Shown in pieces: positions 1 through 6,185 of a stretch of DNA of 6,808 nucleotides. The stretch comes from Christensenella sp. UBA767 (GTDB lineage Bacteria; Bacillota; Clostridia; Christensenellales; CAG-917): contig DBJV01000117.1 in NCBI GenBank assembly GCA_002297185.1, positions 1 to 6,808 on the forward strand. The letters run 5' to 3'. The notes beneath the pieces were generated by a model, which worked only from the letters and a program-made list of their open reading frames with translations, had not been told where the DNA came from and did no database searches. The position numbers and the translations under genes are program-made. Every line of letters begins with the position of its first letter. Positions within the stretch are counted from its first letter, which is position 1.

Positions 1-466
1 TCTCAACGATTGAATCATAGACGGTATAGTCTTTGACAACATCTTCTTCAATCTCGCAAGACGGCTCGCTGACGGACATTAAGGCTTCAAGGCTCACAGA
101 CCGGAAATCATCGCTTGTTTTTCGTGTTATAAGTTTTGACATCGCTCTAACGCACGCAATCTTGACAGTTATTACTTTACCCTTTTTATCGTGTGTCAAA
201 ACGTCGTTTAATCGCTTCCCATAATGATTACAAAGGAATAAAGCACATTCTTGGACTAAATCATAACTGTCGCTGTAAGTGTGGTTAATATCGTTTTTAC
301 GCTTTATATCAACGCATAGGTCTGCATATATCTTTTGCATTCTGCTACCCATATAGCCGATAAGGAATCGTGTTTCATACATAGCCAACTGTTCTGCCAT
401 TGCGAGAACGTTATTTTCTGAGATTGTTTTTTTGAAAACATCATAATCTTTGATATGTTTTTTCAT
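1..466 (-). CDS. Partial conserved protein, possibly sigma-like, of an integrative element (5' part)
   Basis: An open minus-strand frame starts at ATG 466-464 and runs without a stop off the left edge, giving about 155 codons. The protein begins MKKHIKDYDVFKKTISENN and has a central stretch (about residues 66-85) reading SYDLVQECALFLCNHYGKRL. It turns acidic toward the visible end (EIEEDVVKDY). The central DLVQE..LFL pattern resembles region 2 of small sigma-70-like factors and conserved hypothetical proteins carried by clostridial integrative elements. That comparison is from memory and is weak. A GGAG ribosome-binding site lies 10 bases before the ATG at 477-480, inside the left arm of the 477-693 inverted repeat. 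No convincing promoter was found between the start and 600. The reading frame is secure because a long open frame, a plausible start and a ribosome-binding site agree. The function is not secure. Confidence 0.75.
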   Translation of the reverse strand, partial: MKKHIKDYDVFKKTISENNVLAMAEQLAMYETRFLIGYMGSRMQKIYADLCVDIKRKNDINHTYSDSYDLVQECALFLCNHYGKRLNDVLTHDKKGKVITVKIACVRAMSKLITRKTSDDFRSVSLEALMSVSEPSCEIEEDVVKDYTVYDSIVE

Positions 467-558
467 TTTCAATACGCTCCGAGTTTTATTTGCCTTTCGG
501 CAACAAGACGGCGCAGCACCGAGAAAACTAAGAAACATATCACTTCAAATTGCAAGAT

Positions 559-644
559 GCCTATGTCAACGAACAGCGTAAATTATTGCGCTAACAATAA
601 AAAAGCCCATATCAACAAGCAATAATTTTGCCGTTGATATAGGC
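559..644. repeat. Three copies of a 12-bp repeat, consensus GCCTATATCAAC
   Basis: The copies are GCCTATGTCAAC at 559-570 (plus), GCCCATATCAAC at 605-616 (plus) and GCCTATATCAAC on the minus strand at 633-644. The first two differ from the third by one base each. A 10-bp inverted repeat is nested among them: AAATTATTGC at 580-589 and GCAATAATTT at 619-628. The minus-oriented copy can pair with either plus-oriented copy, so the RNA has two competing folds. The set could equally be DNA-binding sites for a recombinase or repressor. Confidence 0.65.
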
Positions 645-648
645 TTTT
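599..648 (-). terminator. Hairpin with T-run, intrinsic terminator best oriented on the minus strand
   Basis: The arms 601-616 and 633-648 pair over 16 positions with one exception, C608/A641, which becomes a G-U pair in minus-strand RNA. The loop is 617-632. On the minus strand the hairpin runs into a TTTTTTATTG tail (604-595). On the plus strand the tail is weaker (CTTTTCTCTG). No gene ends just upstream in either direction, and the hairpin sits inside the 477-693 palindromic segment. It may therefore act as an attenuator or as the end of a short RNA. Confidence 0.6.
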
Positions 649-719
649 CTCTGTGCTAAAACGCCATGCCGAAAGGCAATGTAAAACTCGGAGTAGCTAA
701 GCAAAATGCTATACATTTT

Positions 720-751
720 GGTTGCGCACAAATTATGTGAGCAACCTCTTT
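720..751 (+). repeat. Perfect-stem hairpin, possible weak plus-strand terminator
   Basis: GGTTGC (720-725) pairs with GCAACC (741-746). After one G/A mismatch, CACA (727-730) pairs with TGTG (736-739) around a 5-base loop. The plus-strand tail TCTTTAATC is only a modest T-run. It lies over a 15-codon frame (ATG 706 to TAA 753) that follows the right inverted-repeat arm. I see no independent evidence that this frame is translated. Confidence 0.45.
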
Positions 752-818
752 AATCTAAAAAACATGACATAATAGACATATTCTTTTATGCCATTTTCAC
801 TCCCACCACACAATAACC

Positions 819-861
819 ATCCGCACCTGTCGCACTTACAGGAGCGGATATTTTATTATAT
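819..861 (+). terminator. Strong plus-strand intrinsic terminator without a visible gene
   Basis: ATCCGC (819-824) pairs with GCGGAT (844-849) and, past a single A/A mismatch, CCTGT (826-830) pairs with ACAGG (838-842). The 11-bp stem has a 7-base loop and is followed by the T-rich tail ATTTTATTATAT. The minus-strand tail has no T-run, so the orientation is plus. No plus-strand gene ends upstream within the window, so it closes either an unrecognised short RNA or a gene lost from this place. Confidence 0.6.
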
Positions 862-922
862 AAGGATTTCGCAAATTAACCACAAAACGCCGTTTCGTTC
901 CAAAATACCCGACTCGCTTAAC

Positions 923-951
923 TTGACAAATCTCGCCTTTGGACTAATAAT
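923..951 (+). promoter_or_regulatory. Promoter of the tldD-tldE operon
   Basis: A perfect TTGACA -35 box (923-928) is followed after 17 bases by AATAAT (946-951), five of six matches to the -10 consensus. Transcription would start near 958. This leaves a leader of about 100 bases before the tldD ATG, containing the 987-1035 hairpin. Confidence 0.7.
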
Positions 952-986
952 GTATTTATATACGATAATATACGAAAAATTTGTAT

Positions 987-1035
987 AGAAAGGTCTCAAT
1001 CGGCAGCCGCGCGAGCCGCCGAGGCGGATCTTTCT
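987..1035 (+). promoter_or_regulatory. Structured 5' leader of tldD
   Basis: AGAAAGGTC (987-995) pairs with GATCTTTCT (1027-1035), nine pairs including one G-U. The GC-rich interior can form CGGC/GCCG (1001-1004 with 1015-1018) or the alternative CCGCC/GGCGG (1016-1020 with 1023-1027). There is no T-run after it, so it is not a terminator, and it leaves the AAGGAG at 1047-1052 free. I do not recognise a known riboswitch class. It may affect mRNA stability or be a protein-binding site. Confidence 0.45.
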
Positions 1036-1060
1036 CAATCTATAATAAGGAGAACCGATT

Positions 1061-2479
1061 ATGTTTGAAAAACTTGAACAAATCAAGCCTGCGCTCAAAA
1101 AACTTATCGCCGAGCTTGACAAGACGTACGCCTATGCGTCGGTGCTTGCGGTTGAGGACGATAATCGCGGCTGGAGAATAAGTCGCACGGGCAAAAGAAT
1201 AAACAACGGCGGTTTGGGCGGCGGCGCAGGTTACGTAGTGCGCGTATTCGACCAAACGGGTTGTGCGGAGTATTCCTTCAACGAGTTTTCTGAGGACAGA
1301 ATTCCCGAAATCGTCAAAACGATGGGTGAACGCATTGCGCAAGAGGCAAAGAACATCCCGAGCGGAATAACGCCGCTCCCCACCCCGATTCCGAGCGACG
1401 AACCTGCGACGTTCCAAAAGGTCGGCGGATTCAAAATCAATCCCCGAGAACTCGGCGACGAGGCGATACTTGCAAGGTTGGAGCAAATCCGCAACAAGTC
1501 GATGACAGTCGAAGGCGTGCTTGACGCAATCGCAATGATTTCGTATAGAGCATATAGAAAATTGTTCATTTCCAAAAATCGCGACCTTGACCAAACCGTA
1601 ATGTACACCAACGGCGCAATTATGGCTATGTCCCAACGCGGCGAAGAGGTTTTGGACGCCTACAAAGGCTTTTCCGTCCTCGGCGGCATGGAACTTCTCG
1701 ACGAAATGGACGACTACGCCTTGACCGTAGCAAACGAGGCCGTTGAACTTTTGAAGAGCGAGCCGATGATCCCGGGCGAATACGACTGCATTTGCGATCC
1801 CGACACGACCGGCATGATAGTACACGAGGCGTTCGGACACGGCGTGGAAATGGATATGTTCGTCAAAGACAGAGCGCTTGCGGCAAACTTTATCAACGAA
1901 CGCGTGGCAAGCGACCTCGTTACCATGCACGACGGCAACGCGGTTGACGACACTGCAACTTGCTGGTTTGACGATGAAGGCACCTTCACGGGCGACACGG
2001 TCGTTATCTCAAACGGCATTTTGAAAAGCGGCATGTGCGACGCACTCTCCGCAAGCCGTCTTGGAGTAAAGCCCACGGGCAACGGCAGACGCGAGAGCTA
2101 CGAGCGCAAAGTCTATACTCGTATGACCAACACCTATTTCGAAGGCGCAAAGGACGGCGTAACGCCCGAAGATATGATTGCGTCCGTCAAATACGGTTTC
2201 TTGCTCGAATCCCCCTCGAGCGGCATGGAAGACCCCAAAAACTGGGGCATTCAATGCATGGTTACCAAAGCAAGAGAAATCAAAGACGGCAAACTCACGG
2301 GCAAAATTTTCTCGCCCATCGTGCTTACCGGCTACGTTCCCGACCTTCTCAAATCCGTTAGCATGATGAGTTCTTTTCTCGTCACGTGCGGCGGCGGATT
2401 CTGCGGGAAAGGCTACAAGGAATGGGTAAAAGTATCCGACGGCGGTCCGTACATGAAGGCTCGCATCAGACTTGGTTGA
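1061..2479 (+). CDS. tldD: TldD-family zinc metallopeptidase subunit
   Basis: The product is a 472-residue cytosolic protein of the TldD/PmbA family, close to the usual length of about 480. In Enterobacteria TldD and TldE form a protease that matures microcin B17 and degrades CcdA by processing unfolded peptides. The zinc site is visible as HEAFGH at residues 255-260 (HExxxH: H255, E256, H260), followed by GVEMDMF. The C-terminal glycine-rich GFCGKG carries C448, matching the known third zinc ligand (Cys) of the family. Residues 1 to about 230 correspond to the N-terminal domain and the rest to the catalytic domain. The C-terminal end is divergent: YKEW follows CGKG where I would expect the GQ seen in enterobacterial TldD. 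The start is fixed by AAGGAG at 1047-1052, 8 bases upstream. It is the first gene of an operon, with tldE beginning 11 bases after its stop. The family assignment is firm, but the substrate here is unknown. Confidence 0.93.
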   Translation: MFEKLEQIKPALKKLIAELDKTYAYASVLAVEDDNRGWRISRTGKRINNGGLGGGAGYVVRVFDQTGCAEYSFNEFSEDRIPEIVKTMGERIAQEAKNIPSGITPLPTPIPSDEPATFQKVGGFKINPRELGDEAILARLEQIRNKSMTVEGVLDAIAMISYRAYRKLFISKNRDLDQTVMYTNGAIMAMSQRGEEVLDAYKGFSVLGGMELLDEMDDYALTVANEAVELLKSEPMIPGEYDCICDPDTTGMIVHEAFGHGVEMDMFVKDRALAANFINERVASDLVTMHDGNAVDDTATCWFDDEGTFTGDTVVISNGILKSGMCDALSASRLGVKPTGNGRRESYERKVYTRMTNTYFEGAKDGVTPEDMIASVKYGFLLESPSSGMEDPKNWGIQCMVTKAREIKDGKLTGKIFSPIVLTGYVPDLLKSVSMMSSFLVTCGGGFCGKGYKEWVKVSDGGPYMKARIRLG

Positions 2480-2487
2480 GAGGTGAT
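2479..2487 (+). promoter_or_regulatory. Ribosome-binding site that fixes the tldE start
   Basis: AGAGGTGAT overlaps the tldD stop codon and places its GG core 7 bases before ATG 2491. The same frame stays open upstream to an ATG at 2386, but that extension lies inside the conserved C-terminal coding sequence of tldD and has no ribosome-binding site. The 2491 start is therefore preferred. Confidence 0.8.
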
Positions 2488-2490
2488 ATT

Positions 2491-3774
2491 ATGATAGAAA
2501 AAATCAAAAAAGCATTAGCGGAACTCAATATTCAGCGTTGGAGAATAAACGAAGTCAAGGAAGAATCTGCGGAGTTGTTTTTCGTCAAACACAATCTTGA
2601 CACAAGACGTATAAAAGACACTCACAAATGCACCGTCACCGTGTATAGAGAAAGCGAAAAAGACGGCAAAAAGTACGTCGGCGACACCTGCGCGCACATC
2701 AATCCGTCCATGTCTTACGACGATATAAAGAAGGAAATCGAGGACGCCTATTTCGCAGCGCAATTTGCTATGAACCCCTATTACGCCCCTGCGGATAAGG
2801 TCGTTTCCGACACCATCGAAAAACACAACGAACTTGCCACCGCTCCGCTCGCCGAGAGCGCAGGTAAAATGGCGGCGGCAATCTTCTCTGCAGACACCAG
2901 CGAACACGCATACATCAATTCCACGGAAGTATTTTGTCACAGGCACTATTGCCGCATCCTCACTTCCGAGGGTACGGACGCATCCTTCACCGACGCAAGC
3001 TGCAAAGGCGACTACGTAGTGCAATGCAAGACTCCCGACGACGTCGAACTTATCAACCAATTCGAATACGACGACGTAAACACCGACGCACTCAAACAAG
3101 GCGTATCGGAATACCTTGCTTTCGTCTATGACAGAGCCTGCGCGCAAAAAACTCTCAAGAGCGGCAATTACGACGTGATTTTGAGCGGAAAGAACCTCAG
3201 CGTTCTCCTCTCTTATTACATCGAAAAATCGGCGGCGGGAATGATTTATCCCGGCTATTCTTCTTGGAAGAAAGGCGACGGCGTGCAAGGCGAAATCAAA
3301 GGCGACGTCCTCGATATGACTATGATAGCCACACGCCCCTTCAGCGGCGAGGGCATAAAAATGCAAGACCTCGACGTAATCGAAGGCGGAAAACTTTGCG
3401 CAATCCACGGCGGCACTCAATTCTGCCGTTACCTCGGCATCGAGCCTACGGGCATCTACGAAAAAATCAAATGCGACAATAAAGGCAGCATCTCTTTCGA
3501 GGATATGAAGAAAAAGCCCTGCCTCTGGACGGTTGCTTTCTCCGATTTCCAAATGGATACCTTCACGGGACACTTCGGCGGCGAAATCCGCCTTGCCTAC
3601 CTCATCCAAGACGGCAAAATCATCCCCGTCACGGGCGGCTCTATCAACGGCAATCTTATTGAGGCACAACAAAACATGCTCTTCTCGACGGACAGATACG
3701 TCTCTGCATACTACGAAGGCCCCTACGCCGTCAAATTCTTCGACGTTCCCGTCGCAGGCACGGCAAACGACTGA
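2491..3774 (+). CDS. tldE: TldE/PmbA-family subunit, non-catalytic partner of TldD
   Basis: The product has 427 residues, slightly shorter than the roughly 450 of E. coli TldE (PmbA). It has no HExxH or HExxxH motif, as expected for the subunit that lacks the metal and shapes the channel in the TldD/E complex. The family C-terminal block is clear from about residue 351 (SDFQMDTFTGHFGGEIRLAY), then a PVTGGSINGN turn. Residues around 225-260 (YDVILSGKNLSVLLSYYIEK) match the region that follows the N-terminal domain in this family. It is 11 bases downstream of tldD, has a good AGAGGTGAT site, and shares the operon terminator at 3812-3842, so co-expression in equal amounts is expected. Codon use matches tldD and is more GC-rich than the genes at 1-466 and 4594-6808. 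A shorter paralogue that does not pair with TldD is possible but unlikely given the linkage. Confidence 0.9.
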   Translation: MIEKIKKALAELNIQRWRINEVKEESAELFFVKHNLDTRRIKDTHKCTVTVYRESEKDGKKYVGDTCAHINPSMSYDDIKKEIEDAYFAAQFAMNPYYAPADKVVSDTIEKHNELATAPLAESAGKMAAAIFSADTSEHAYINSTEVFCHRHYCRILTSEGTDASFTDASCKGDYVVQCKTPDDVELINQFEYDDVNTDALKQGVSEYLAFVYDRACAQKTLKSGNYDVILSGKNLSVLLSYYIEKSAAGMIYPGYSSWKKGDGVQGEIKGDVLDMTMIATRPFSGEGIKMQDLDVIEGGKLCAIHGGTQFCRYLGIEPTGIYEKIKCDNKGSISFEDMKKKPCLWTVAFSDFQMDTFTGHFGGEIRLAYLIQDGKIIPVTGGSINGNLIEAQQNMLFSTDRYVSAYYEGPYAVKFFDVPVAGTAND

Positions 3775-3811
3775 TTTATCGCAAAGCGTTTTCAAAAAAC
3801 ACAAAAAGCAC

Positions 3812-3842
3812 AAAAACCTCGCATCCTTTCTGCGAGGTTTTT
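3812..3842. terminator. Strong terminator of the tldD-tldE operon
   Basis: CCTCGCA (3817-3823) pairs with TGCGAGG (3831-3837) around a 7-base loop, and the flanking A5 and T5 extend the stem to 12 pairs. It lies 37 bases after the tldE stop. The symmetric A/T tails mean it could also act on the minus strand. Confidence 0.88.
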
Positions 3843-3898
3843 CATTTGCGACAAGCGGTTTAATCTTTCAATTTCCATTCATAATAACTTCAAAGATA

Positions 3899-3927
3899 TT
3901 GAAATACAGCCCAAAACGTGATATCAT
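3899..3927 (+). promoter_or_regulatory. Promoter of the zinc-ribbon membrane protein gene
   Basis: TTGAAA (3899-3904) and TATCAT (3922-3927) are separated by exactly 17 bases, each one base off or close to consensus. The predicted transcription start near 3934 leaves a leader of about 22 bases containing GAGGTGA just before ATG 3956. It lies after the operon terminator, which supports independent expression. Confidence 0.6.
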
Positions 3928-3955
3928 CAAATCACCAACTCGTATGAGGTGAATC

Positions 3956-4441
3956 ATGAAAGCAATAGACAACAAAAAAGACTTGGATAAAATCATCAAA
4001 ACCGCGCGCATAATATGGTGCTTTACAATCGTACTCGCCATCGTTTTCCTTGCGCTCGGCATCAACTCTCTCGTGACGGCAGATCCCTTCCTTGAAAACG
4101 AAGATGCGGCACTTCTTCCCCACGGCGCGGCAATTGCACTCACAATCGTCGGCGCAATTTGCGCAATGGCAACGGTGTTTTTGACCTTCTTCTCCTTCGT
4201 CATGCCTCTTATGACCAAACTCGCACCCAAAATCGGCGGCGTTATGATCGATGCCAACAAGGACAATATCCAAACCGTAATGCGCACCATCACCGACGCA
4301 AACAATACCCAATCCGCCGCCACCGACAACGCCTCTCAATCCGCCGCCGACCCCGACGGTGAAACGATGTACTGCCACAACTGCGGACAAAAAATTTCCA
4401 AAGACTCCGCCTACTGCAAGCACTGCGGCGCAAAGCAATAA
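3956..4441 (+). CDS. Two-helix membrane protein with C-terminal zinc ribbon
   Basis: The product has 161 residues. A charged N-terminus (residues 1-17) is followed by one hydrophobic helix at about 19-40 (IIWCFTIVLAIVFLALG) and a second at about 57-86. After a polar, Asn/Ser/Ala-rich linker (about 100-136) it ends in a zinc ribbon with C140-x2-C143 and C154-x2-C157 (YCHNCGQ and YCKHCGAK). This ribbon type is common at the ends of small bacterial membrane proteins, where it probably holds structural zinc. Two helices would place both termini on the same side, most likely the cytoplasm because the zinc ribbon is reduced and cysteine-rich. The start is set by GAGGTGA at 3946-3952. It is a single-gene unit between its own promoter and a terminator. 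The specific role is unknown, and nothing ties it functionally to TldD/E apart from position. Confidence 0.88.
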   Translation: MKAIDNKKDLDKIIKTARIIWCFTIVLAIVFLALGINSLVTADPFLENEDAALLPHGAAIALTIVGAICAMATVFLTFFSFVMPLMTKLAPKIGGVMIDANKDNIQTVMRTITDANNTQSAATDNASQSAADPDGETMYCHNCGQKISKDSAYCKHCGAKQ

Positions 4442-4463
4442 CGAAATCTATAAAATAAAAACC

Positions 4464-4499
4464 ACGACCTCGGCATATCGCCGAGGTCGTATCATTTTT
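4464..4499. terminator. Bidirectional terminator between convergent genes
   Basis: ACGACCTCGGC (4464-4474) pairs perfectly with GCCGAGGTCGT (4480-4490) around a 5-base loop. The plus-strand tail is ATCATTTTT and the minus-strand tail is GGTTTTTATTTT, so it can serve both the plus-strand gene ending at 4441 and the minus-strand metallopeptidase. It lies 28 bases beyond the minus-strand TAA at 4521-4519. Confidence 0.9.
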
Positions 4500-4518
4500 C
4501 CGACTTTTCACACACACC

Positions 4519-4593
4519 TTATATGTTATAAGATTTTATATACTCTGCCCACTCAGCAACGACGTCTTGATAGGGTTTTCCGTCAATTACGAT
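4519..4593 (-). other. In-frame coding-like extension beyond the metallopeptidase stop
   Basis: Directly after the TAA at 4596-4594 the same minus-strand frame stays open for 24 codons and ends at TAA 4521-4519. The translation includes DGKPYQDVVAEWAEYIK, which looks like the acidic, tryptophan-containing end typical of HExxH peptidase domains in this size class. The stop differs from a glutamine codon (CAA) by one base. The most likely reading is that 4519 is the ancestral end and the 4594 stop is a nonsense change or a sequencing error. Confidence 0.55.
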
Positions 4594-6042
4594 TTAGGAA
4601 TTCATATTCAATTCCCAAACGTAATTTGCGCCGTAAACTTTTGCGATATAGTACGCAAGACTGTCGGGTTGCACTCTGTTGATAAACGGTGTGCCTGTCT
4701 TTGTATAAATTGCCGAGAAACAATTTGCAAATAGCCAAAAATCGAAATTGTTTATCGCAACATCGTTCTCACTATGCTTTTTGTATAATTCCAGCGTTGT
4801 CAAATAAGTATCTTTTTCGCCGACCTCTTGATTATACGGGAAACTTTTTGCCTGTCCCGTGAACAGATAATACCACATCGCTCTTGCATATTTTGAAGTA
4901 TTTGCATGCATTTCGGGAATTACCTCTCTCGCAATTCCGCTTTTGCCGAGATAATAAAGGATATGGTGAATATACTCATGAGAAAATGAACCGACGGAAT
5001 ACAAATCAATAAAATCGTCGTGCGCATATCCCGTAATGCCGTTAGATTTCAATCCGTCCTCCAAATACACCTTTATCTCGTACATGTTGGCGACCTTAAA
5101 CACGGCGTTGCTTTCCGCGGTGGTCTTTTCGTTATCTTTCAGCCAGTCGCGTATTTTATCGTATGACGTCGAAAACACCTCGAACGGCAAGATAATATCT
5201 TTGTATTCTTTGTTGATGTAATATGTAAAGCACCCCTGTTTTATCCTGTATTCGTATTTTGCCGAATACGATTCAACGGTGTATTCAGGCAATCTAACGC
5301 CGTATTTCGCTGACAAAGCCTCGCTCAAGTCCGCTTTATTCATCGCCATTATATCGACGTATGACTTCCCCTCTGTCATCAAATCTTCTATAATGCGTTT
5401 CGCAAAACCGAAAGCAAGTTTGCGGTCGCTTTCCGCAAGGTTGTTCGTTTCATAAAGCGGAAACTGCAAGTCCGTATAAAACGCATCTGTATCCGAGTTT
5501 TCCCAATCAAAGTTATCGCCGAGTTCCGAATTGCAAATTTTTGCCGCAATTCCCGCATAAACTCCGAACGGCAAATCACTCTCACCGTTTTGAGAATACA
5601 AACACCACCCGATTATCTCTTCAACCGAAATATCAATCGGCAAAGACACGCACAATCCCATCGCGCCGTCCGTCCACCAATTCACAACAAAATTATTGCT
5701 AACGACAACGACAAAACTTTCTTTTATCAAATCGTTGTCTTTCAGCAACGAATATGCCTTAACGGTATTTTCAATCAAGTAATCTCTTGCCTTCGCATCG
5801 GTTATATCGCCGCCGAAATAGATATCCACGCCCTCTTTGTCGTATTTTTTGTTAAGACAAATCATATCCGACGTGTTTTTGTCTTTTATCTTTATATCGC
5901 AATCGTCAACGTTATATTTCGGCGTATAAGAATTTGAGCAGCACACCAAAACCATTGCTAAAGCAATGATTATAATAACAGTCAATAAAATTGACGCAAT
6001 TTTATCAAGTTTTACCGATGTTTTGTTAATCCGTACTCTCAT
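4594..6042 (-). CDS. Membrane-anchored HExxH zinc metallopeptidase, probably C-terminally truncated
   Basis: From ATG 6042 the product has 482 residues. A basic N-terminus (MRVRINKTSVK) precedes one hydrophobic segment at about 12-33, ending in LVCCSNSY at about 32-39. This is either a membrane anchor with the rest outside the cell, or a lipoprotein with an irregular lipobox (Cys at -1). The catalytic motif HEYIH is at residues 355-359 (nucleotides 4980-4966). E377, in the IPEMHAN segment, sits 18 residues after the second histidine and could be the third zinc ligand, as in gluzincins. I do not recognise the specific family. Frames reach upstream to ATGs at 6099 and 6069, but both precede or overlap the -10 box of the promoter at 6068-6096, so 6042 is preferred despite no clear ribosome-binding site. 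The C-terminus stops at TAA 4594 while coding-like sequence continues in frame. Confidence 0.82.
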   Translation of the reverse strand: MRVRINKTSVKLDKIASILLTVIIIIALAMVLVCCSNSYTPKYNVDDCDIKIKDKNTSDMICLNKKYDKEGVDIYFGGDITDAKARDYLIENTVKAYSLLKDNDLIKESFVVVVSNNFVVNWWTDGAMGLCVSLPIDISVEEIIGWCLYSQNGESDLPFGVYAGIAAKICNSELGDNFDWENSDTDAFYTDLQFPLYETNNLAESDRKLAFGFAKRIIEDLMTEGKSYVDIMAMNKADLSEALSAKYGVRLPEYTVESYSAKYEYRIKQGCFTYYINKEYKDIILPFEVFSTSYDKIRDWLKDNEKTTAESNAVFKVANMYEIKVYLEDGLKSNGITGYAHDDFIDLYSVGSFSHEYIHHILYYLGKSGIAREVIPEMHANTSKYARAMWYYLFTGQAKSFPYNQEVGEKDTYLTTLELYKKHSENDVAINNFDFWLFANCFSAIYTKTGTPFINRVQPDSLAYYIAKVYGANYVWELNMNS

Positions 6043-6067
6043 ATGACAGTCATTATACTTTTTTAAC

Positions 6068-6096
6068 ATTATAACATATGTCAATTCTAATTTCAA
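6068..6096 (-). promoter_or_regulatory. Promoter of the metallopeptidase gene
   Basis: On the minus strand TTGAAA (6096-6091) and a perfect TATAAT (6073-6068) are separated by 17 bases. Transcription would start near 6061, giving a leader of about 19 bases to ATG 6042 with no clear Shine-Dalgarno sequence. A second TATAAT at 6057-6052 has a TTGACA 21 bases upstream, which is too far for a standard promoter. Confidence 0.7.
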
Positions 6097-6122
6097 CAAT
6101 TACAATTCCTCAAAACGGCAAC

Positions 6123-6148
6123 AAAAAAGCACTCTTTTCAGAGTGCTT
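6123..6148 (-). terminator. Terminator of the beta-lactamase-like gene
   Basis: AAGCACTC (6127-6134) pairs with GAGTGCTT (6141-6148) around a 6-base loop. On the minus strand it is followed by a T6 run (6128-6123). It lies 37 bases beyond the stop of the minus-strand gene at 6186 and before the metallopeptidase promoter, so the two minus-strand genes are separate transcription units. Confidence 0.85.
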
Positions 6149-6185
6149 GATTTGCTGGCGGAGCGTTAGTAACGTAAATCGAATT

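Larger units (their letters stand above)
477..693. repeat. 217-bp segment bounded by 26/27-bp imperfect inverted repeats
   Basis: The left arm (477-502) and right arm (667-693) are reverse complements except for one indel and one substitution. Each arm combines CTCCGAGTTTTA (or its complement) with the small palindrome TGCCGAAAGGCA, which can form a GAAA-tetraloop hairpin. Read outward, each arm ends in CTCGGAG and is followed by an ATG 10-12 bases further on: ATG 466 on the minus strand and ATG 706 on the plus strand. The arms enclose about 164 bases of non-coding, strongly structured DNA. This could be a MITE-like insertion, a structured RNA locus or a control region between divergent genes. 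No target-site duplication was found. Confidence 0.7.

Noticed and set aside
500..525. ACAAGACGGCGC resembling the 3' half of a guanidine-III (mini-ykkC) riboswitch
   Set aside because: The GCGCCGU partner needed for the pseudoknot is missing upstream, so the match is probably chance.
788..988. 66-codon plus-strand frame in the intergenic region
   Set aside because: It runs through the 819-861 terminator and the tldD promoter and has no ribosome-binding site or recognisable content.
2515..3813. 432-codon open frame on the minus strand over tldE
   Set aside because: It is antiparallel to the clearly conserved tldE frame, has no recognisable domain, and is explained by biased codon use in tldE. 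The 296-codon minus frame at 1040-1930 over tldD is rejected for the same reason.
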